Part shown: positions 22,698-26,477 of the stretch, piece by piece
Position numbering within the stretch: the stretch's first letter is position 1
Layout: each line of letters opens with the position of its first letter
Assembly: GCA_035527155.1 (NCBI GenBank)
Contig: DATLBB010000292.1
Span: forward strand, 1 to 26,477
Direction of reading: 5' to 3'
Length of the DNA stretch: 26,477 bases
Origin: CS2-K091 sp035527155
GTDB taxonomy: Bacteria; Planctomycetota; Phycisphaerae; Sedimentisphaerales; Anaerobacaceae
Position numbers and translations under genes: made by a program
The notes under the pieces: model-generated
What the model saw: only the letters and a program-made list of their open reading frames with translations
Database searches by the model: none
Told to the model about the DNA's origin: nothing

Positions 22698-24050
22698 CTA
22701 TTCTATTCCATACTTATTCAGCTTTGAGCGGAGAGTTTTACGGTCTATTCCCAACCGTTCCGCCGTCTTGCCTTTGTGTCCGTTGAACATCTTAAGGGTC
22801 TTGGCGATATGCTCTTTTTCTACGTCAACAAGACGCTGGGATTTACCGGCATCTGACCTTGAAGGTGTCTCATCACTTAGCCCATAATATAGTAGTTCGG
22901 AGGGGCTAATTACATCGTCCTCGGCTAATACAACCGCCCGCTCAACGGCATTCTCCAGCTCCCTGACGTTTCCGGGCCAATCGTATTCAACCAGCGCCTT
23001 CATCGCTCGATCAGAAATAGCCCTTATATTCTTCTTTCGCTTTTTATTATACTTCCGCAAGAAATAGTGGGCCAGCAAAGGAATATCGTCTCTTCTTTCA
23101 CATAAAGCAGGAAGAGTAATGGGAACGACGCTCAAGCGATAAAACAGGTCCTCGCGAAATGTTCCTGCTTTTACAGCTTTGTGCAAATCCTTATTGGTGG
23201 CGGCAACGATTCGAACATCTACTTTGACAACCTGTGAACTTCCAACTTTCGTGATCTCCCTTTCCTGCAGCACACGAAGTAATTTTGTTTGAATATTTAT
23301 GCTGATATTTCCAATCTCATCGAAGAAAAGTGTTCCGCCGTTTGCCAGCTCAAATCGGCCGTATTTAGTGGCCGTCGCGCCCGTAAAGGACCCTTTAACG
23401 TGTCCGAATAATTCACTTTCAAACAAATTTTCGACTAAACTGCCACAGTCCACCGCCACAAACGGCTTGTCCTTCCTGCTGCTGAAGCGATGGATCGCTC
23501 GGGCTACAAGTTCCTTGCCCGTCCCGCTTTCACCGGAAATGAGAACAGTAGTATCGGTTGGACCCACTTTCTGCACCAATTGTTCAACCTCTTTCATCGA
23601 TTTGCTCTGACCGATGATTACGCCAGGCTCAAAGCCAGCCTGTAACTCATCTCGCAGCAGGACATTCTCAAGGGCAAGTTCTCTCCTGTCTAACGCTCGC
23701 TTGACTATTACTCTAAGGCTGTCGGGTGTAAAAGGTTTGGGAATAAAATCATAAGCTCCTCTTTTCATGGCTTCGACTGCGGACTCGACAGTTGCATACC
23801 CGGTAATAACAATAACCATAGCCTCAGGATCGTTCTGTTTTATCTTCTTCAACACTTCCATGCCGCTCAAGCCTGGCATCTTCAGATCAAGGATTACTAA
23901 GTCGAAGGATTCTGCCTCCAGTAAAGATAGGCCCTTCGAACCGCTCTCAGCTACTTCGATTCCATGACCATCACGGGATAGCGTCTGCCGGCACGAATCC
24001 CGCATGGTTTCCTCATCATCAATGATCAAGATATTAGTCTGACTGTGCAT
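22698..24050 (-). CDS. NtrC-type sigma-54-dependent response regulator (second)
   Basis: This 450-residue activator has a receiver domain (phosphoacceptor D55 in LVILDLKMPG, Lys in FIPKPFTP). The AAA+ domain has GESGTGKE, GSFTGA (here Ser replaces Ala of GAFTGA) and GTLFFDEIGN. A Fis-type helix-turn-helix is C-terminal (GHKGKTAERLGIDRKTLRSKL). GSFTGA is a tolerated variant of the sigma-54-contacting loop. The gene abuts the kinase gene with no gap and ends in an intrinsic terminator. Its receiver shares the TMRDSC signature with the receivers fused to FolD and to the kinase at 17172-18320, suggesting a common origin. The likely target is the sigma-54 promoter at 22525-22539. Confidence 0.95.
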   Translation of the reverse strand: MHSQTNILIIDDEETMRDSCRQTLSRDGHGIEVAESGSKGLSLLEAESFDLVILDLKMPGLSGMEVLKKIKQNDPEAMVIVITGYATVESAVEAMKRGAYDFIPKPFTPDSLRVIVKRALDRRELALENVLLRDELQAGFEPGVIIGQSKSMKEVEQLVQKVGPTDTTVLISGESGTGKELVARAIHRFSSRKDKPFVAVDCGSLVENLFESELFGHVKGSFTGATATKYGRFELANGGTLFFDEIGNISINIQTKLLRVLQEREITKVGSSQVVKVDVRIVAATNKDLHKAVKAGTFREDLFYRLSVVPITLPALCERRDDIPLLAHYFLRKYNKKRKKNIRAISDRAMKALVEYDWPGNVRELENAVERAVVLAEDDVISPSELLYYGLSDETPSRSDAGKSQRLVDVEKEHIAKTLKMFNGHKGKTAERLGIDRKTLRSKLNKYGIE

Positions 24051-25970
24051 TTAGCTCTCGATTTTTAGAGGTAATCGGATAATGAAAGTGGATCCTTTCC
24101 CCGGTCTACTTCTTATGTCGATGGTTCCTTTATGTCTGGCAATGATGCCGTAACTAATAGCTAAGCCAAGCCCCGTTCCTCTGCCTACTTCTTTTGTTGT
24201 GAAGAACGGGTCAAAAATCTTTTCATGATTCTCTGGTGGGATCCCGCAACCTGTATCAGTGAACTCGATTTCGATATGTTCATTATCAGGTGCCCTTCTT
24301 GTAACAACAATCAACTCTCCTTCTCCCTCAATGGCCTCAGCCGCATTCAAAATGATATTGGTGAAAACCTGTTGTATCTGATTGCTATCCATCATCACTT
24401 TTGGCAGAGAGGAAGAAAGCAGTCTGTTTATTCTAACATTTTGGAATAATGCCTGATTTTCAACCAGAGATAACGTACGATTCAAGATTTCGTTTACATC
24501 TGACTCCTCGACCTTGGGCTCGGTTTGACGGGCAAAGTCTAGCAAACCTTTTACAATGTCTCTGCATCGTGTGGCTTCGCCCACTACTTTCTCCAGGTTC
24601 TTCCGGCGAGTGTCCTCTGCTTCCATTTCCTCTAAGGATAGATGAGTATACATCAAGACCGCACCGAGCGGATTATTTATCTCGTGGGCCACTCCTGCAG
24701 CCAGTTGCCCCAGAGTAGCCAGCCGTTCTGATTTCATTATCTGCTGTTGAGCATATTCTTTTAAGCGTTCGTCTCTCTCTTTTAATGAAGAAGCCATAAG
24801 GTTGAATGTTTCTGCCAGTTCCGCTATCTCGTCATCTCGAGTAGTTGTGACCCTATAATCAAGGTCACCTGTTGCCCATTGCTGGGATGCGGATACTAAA
24901 TATCCAACAGGCTTCAACACGCCTTTGGCCAGAAAGCTTGAAACAATTAGAGCCATAATCATCCCGGCAAGCGTTATCCCCAAAAAGATTGTAACAGCTC
25001 TCTTTCGCATATCCATGAATTTCTCTTCAAGAATCCCGACATAGAGAATACCGATTATTTCATCTTTAAAGTCTTTTATGGGCTCATAGGCTGCGATATA
25101 CCAGCTATTCACTACATAGGCTCTATCTATCCAGGGCAGCCCTTTTACCAGCACTTGCTCGTATACCTCTTCGGATACACGCGTCCCAATTGCGCGGCTT
25201 CCATCCTCTCCCTTAACATTGGTTGAGATACGCAAGTCCCCTTGAAAGATAGTGGCTGTACCGATATCCTTGCCCTTGTATTTCACTCCCTGATATACTG
25301 TCTCTTTGACCTCATCAACAATCTTGTAGTTTCGATTAAGTAAATTGCCGCCATATAACACACCAACCAGGCTGCCATCAGAACCGAAAACGGGTGCAGC
25401 CGCTTTTATCATCATCCCTGAAGTCAACTCAGTTTTCGGGCTCGGTTTTTCCTTTTGAGTATGAATGAATTTTATATACGCCTGCTCAGCCAAGTTTGGG
25501 TCTTCTTTTAAGAGTTCCTCTCTTGCCACTATTACTGTTGCACCAATTACTTCCCTGCTTGACAGTGCTCGGCTCACAAGCTCTTCGTGTTCTTGGCTTT
25601 CATCGTTGATAAACGGATTCTGTGCCCTTACAATGACACGACCGGTTTCGTCAGTAAGGGTTAATATATCTAAGGATTCCCTTTTTCGTATCTTCTTTAA
25701 TTCAATTTTTAGTGTTTCAGTGTCCCCTTCTAAAATAGCATTCTTTATAAAAAATCTCTGGGCAGTTAGCCGCAATGTGGCTTTAACTCCACGGATCTCA
25801 TCTTGATATATGTGCCTGGCAGAGTTCAGGTCGGTTCTCACTCTGTCCTGAGCTTGACTGATTATAGTATCGCCAATTAGATGTATACCCACCACTGTGG
25901 CGGCCAAGCCGCAAATGATAATCACTGCCAAAAAACTTACAACCAGTTTTGACCTTAACGACATTTTCAT
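24051..25970 (-). CDS. Membrane Cache-HAMP sensor histidine kinase
   Basis: This 639-residue inner-membrane kinase has a first membrane helix at about 9-31. A large periplasmic Cache-type sensor (about 35-320) includes AAPVFGSDGSLVGVLYGGNL and the Cache_3-Cache_2-like SWYIAAYEPIKDF segment. The second helix is at 325-348, followed by HAMP (349-402). The HisKA domain has H429 in AAGVAHEINNPLG. The ATPase domain has the N box NIILNAAEAI, FTDTGCGIP, FDPFFTTK and GRGTGLGL. It should detect a small molecule outside the cytoplasm, typically an organic acid for this domain class, and phosphorylate the neighbouring NtrC-type activator. The ATG at 25968-25970 follows AGGGAAAG. The ligand is unknown. 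Confidence 0.94.
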   Translation of the reverse strand: MKMSLRSKLVVSFLAVIIICGLAATVVGIHLIGDTIISQAQDRVRTDLNSARHIYQDEIRGVKATLRLTAQRFFIKNAILEGDTETLKIELKKIRKRESLDILTLTDETGRVIVRAQNPFINDESQEHEELVSRALSSREVIGATVIVAREELLKEDPNLAEQAYIKFIHTQKEKPSPKTELTSGMMIKAAAPVFGSDGSLVGVLYGGNLLNRNYKIVDEVKETVYQGVKYKGKDIGTATIFQGDLRISTNVKGEDGSRAIGTRVSEEVYEQVLVKGLPWIDRAYVVNSWYIAAYEPIKDFKDEIIGILYVGILEEKFMDMRKRAVTIFLGITLAGMIMALIVSSFLAKGVLKPVGYLVSASQQWATGDLDYRVTTTRDDEIAELAETFNLMASSLKERDERLKEYAQQQIMKSERLATLGQLAAGVAHEINNPLGAVLMYTHLSLEEMEAEDTRRKNLEKVVGEATRCRDIVKGLLDFARQTEPKVEESDVNEILNRTLSLVENQALFQNVRINRLLSSSLPKVMMDSNQIQQVFTNIILNAAEAIEGEGELIVVTRRAPDNEHIEIEFTDTGCGIPPENHEKIFDPFFTTKEVGRGTGLGLAISYGIIARHKGTIDIRSRPGKGSTFIIRLPLKIES

Positions 25971-26319
25971 AGCTTTCCCTGAAAAACTGCAGAATTCGTC
26001 AAAAATTCACGCCTTCTTGAACAAGTTTCAGGCACCTAAGTCGTGTTTATTCTGTTTACGCTATATCTTAATAATACTCCGACTAATAAGCAAGCTTCGC
26101 TCAAAGGCCGGTGAGCTCTCTACAAAAGATTTCAACCTGGAATTAAGTGAAAACAATCCAAATAGTTGTCGATATAGCCGTATAGTTCTACCTCGGTCCT
26201 TATTCTTTGAATCGAAATGGGCTGATCTTCTGATGCCAAACATGGCTAATCTTGAAACCCAATACAATATCTCACGCCGGATATTGCAAAAAAGACGGGC
26301 CAAACTTACAAAGCTGGGA
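25971..26319. other. Intergenic region between recombinase and kinase operon
   Basis: No supported gene is present. A 91-codon minus frame (26061-26336) overlaps the recombinase end and has no family resemblance. A plus frame stays open here to the window edge but is antisense to the recombinase. The kinase promoter should lie here; only weak matches to sigma-70 elements were seen (TTGCTT and TAAGAT 17 bp apart near 26065-26093), so none is called. Confidence 0.45.
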
Positions 26320-26477
26320 TTACAGCCAGTCGCCAACCGGTATTTGATCTACTGCATGGCGCAGGACAGGATCAACATTCGTATATACCTTGTTCGTCAG
26401 ATCTGGCGAAGAATGTTCCAACAATCTCTGCGTGACAGCAGTGGATACGCCGTTCTGAGCGAGAATGGAACCAAAGG
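26320..26477 (-). CDS. Tyrosine recombinase/phage integrase, C-terminal fragment
   Basis: The last 51 codons of a gene cut by the window edge end at TAA 26320-26322. The visible part carries the family's C-terminal pattern: LLEHSSPDLTNKVYTNVDP, equivalent to the LGHSSxxxTxxYxH block, with the probable catalytic Tyr in KVYTNV and the His of EHSS. Such enzymes catalyse site-specific integration, excision or chromosome resolution. The rest of the gene and any attachment site lie beyond the window. Its presence beside the cluster may mark an island boundary. Confidence 0.8.
   Translation of the reverse strand, partial: FGSILAQNGVSTAVTQRLLEHSSPDLTNKVYTNVDPVLRHAVDQIPVGDWL

Noticed and set aside
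26061..26336. 91-codon minus frame and a long open plus frame at the right edge
   Set aside because: Both overlap the recombinase C-terminus in another frame or antisense; the recombinase motifs identify the real frame.
1..26477. tRNA, rRNA and other structured RNA genes
   Set aside because: No cloverleaf, rRNA or riboswitch consensus was recognised by eye in the gaps; a covariance-model search would be needed to exclude small RNAs.

Overview
The window is a bacterial chromosomal segment of moderate GC. Almost every gene lies on the minus strand, so transcription runs from high to low coordinates. The content points to an anaerobic bacterium with redox-balancing metabolism: a cytosolic group 3b [NiFe] hydrogenase, a NuoEFG-like flavin/iron-sulfur complex, C1 enzymes, and sigma-54 control by several two-component proteins. 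The species cannot be named. The FolD variant (CTA and GHS motifs) resembles, from memory, forms in Planctomycetota and neighbouring anaerobic lineages; this is weak evidence.

Layout in transcription order, from the right edge. (1) 26320-26477 is the C-terminal end of a tyrosine recombinase, cut by the window edge. (2) 25970-22698 encodes a membrane Cache/HAMP histidine kinase and an NtrC-type sigma-54 activator, ending in an intrinsic terminator at 22546-22576. (3) A near-perfect -24/-12 promoter (22525-22539), with tandem dyads upstream (22644-22678), starts a run of genes down to 12278. These are YjbQ-family protein, a 3-hexulose-6-phosphate synthase/RraA fusion, a receiver-domain/FolD fusion, an unlisted 55-residue protein, a double-receiver protein, a receiver/histidine kinase, the four hydrogenase subunits in the order beta-gamma-delta-alpha, a hypothetical protein and a single-domain response regulator. 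(4) 11951-10460 is a short AT-richer unit: a TauE/SafE-type transporter and a DUF4405 cytochrome b-like membrane protein. (5) 10021-7528 is a soluble histidine kinase and a second NtrC-type activator behind a sigma-70-like promoter. (6) A second -24/-12 promoter (7299-7313) starts an operon down to 486. It encodes a Cys-rich protein with two metal-knuckle-like repeats, a NuoE-like subunit with a zinc-ribbon tail, a giant NuoF-GltD fusion, a NuoG/HydA-like ferredoxin subunit and an FMN glutamate-synthase-like protein. (7) 1-485 has no convincing gene but carries a family of GACA-containing repeats.

The two halves share one design: kinase, NtrC-type activator, then a sigma-54 promoter, then a redox operon. 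I infer that each kinase/activator pair controls the operon beside it. The first operon would connect H2/NADP(H) with formaldehyde and folate-bound C1 units. The second looks like a HydABC/Nfn-like flavin complex that could bifurcate electrons, with a glutamate-synthase-like module of unknown substrate. The most unusual observations are the receiver/FolD fusion inside a hydrogenase operon and the NuoF-GltD/glutamate-synthase-like complex.
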